Shown piece by piece: positions 31,416-31,503 of a stretch of DNA of 31,503 bases. Numbering within the stretch: the first letter of the stretch is position 1; every line of letters starts with the position of its first letter. The notes under the pieces are model-generated. The model searched no databases and was not told where the DNA came from. It saw only the letters and a program-made list of their open reading frames with translations. Made by a program: the position numbers and the translations under genes. Source of the DNA: JAPLKB01 sp964532465 (lineage in GTDB: Bacteria; Desulfobacterota; Syntrophorhabdia; Syntrophorhabdales; Syntrophorhabdaceae); the NCBI GenBank assembly GCA_964532465.1, contig CAZHHX010000047.1, forward strand, positions 1 through 31,503. Direction: 5' to 3'.

Positions 31416-31503
31416 GAGTACCTCCCAATAAATTTGAATATGTCATAGTAGGTGTCGAGGGCCATGGTATATACCCACTACACGGTCATAAGGGCCAAGG
31501 TAA
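31416..31503. promoter_or_regulatory. upstream region of the AlpA-like gene, with short direct repeats
   Basis: AGGGCCATGG (31457-31466 region) and AGGGCCAAGG (31490-31499 region) are spaced direct repeats, and TATATAC lies between them. They are plausible operator and promoter elements of the leftward operon. The window ends here, so the integrase expected beyond cannot be seen. Confidence 0.3.

Overview
The window looks like a chromosomal segment of an anaerobic, syntroph-type bacterium of the former Deltaproteobacteria. A Syntrophorhabdus-like relative is my best guess, made from gene content rather than any search. The pointers are a benzoate-type aryl-CoA ligase, an outer-membrane protein of the phenol-degradation (MetA-like) family, HisKA_2 histidine kinases with PAS/GAF sensors, a PilB-type ATPase, and the core pairs ssrA-smpB and lepA-hemW. 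The core block (about 10.37-25.95 kb) is flanked by two accessory regions, each abutting a classical integration target.

Left region (1-5.97 kb): a secreted chagasin-family protease inhibitor, a small cysteine-rich ORF, and a decaying two-component cluster. The cluster has one intact membrane-bound PAS/HisKA_2 kinase, one outer-membrane beta-barrel protein, and one kinase broken by two frameshifts. Three short ORFs begin with the same response-regulator-like start (QKTI). Two are dead fragments; the third is fused in frame to the outer-membrane protein.

ssrA island (at least 5.97-10.37 kb): two tandem paralogous HD-domain proteins in AT-rich DNA, a 0.7-kb spacer holding the 3' end of a tRNA, and a P4-type tyrosine integrase. 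The integrase starts 180 bp past the 3' end of the tmRNA gene, with arm-site-like repeats and a terminator in between. The island's other end is not recognisable.

Core (10.37-25.95 kb): ssrA (tag ADSFEYALAA), smpB, pilB, a 1214-codon GH13-family protein and the aryl-CoA ligase. A convergent pair follows (sugar-nucleotide epimerase then metallo-beta-lactamase-fold hydrolase), then a soluble chemoreceptor-like coiled-coil protein, lepA, hemW and tRNA-Glu(CUC).

Right region (25.95 kb to the end): an integrated element next to tRNA-Glu. Read leftward it has an AlpA-like HTH protein, a lambda-O-like replication protein with iteron-like repeats inside its gene, a DnaB-type helicase domain, a stand-alone CHC2 zinc-finger protein, a P27-type small terminase subunit and two small proteins with matching basic N-termini, closed by a terminator. 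No large terminase, portal or capsid gene lies between the small terminase gene and the tRNA. That layout suggests a phage satellite rather than a complete prophage. Between it and the tRNA sit an orphan ribbon-helix-helix protein and a three-gene envelope operon that could be cargo.
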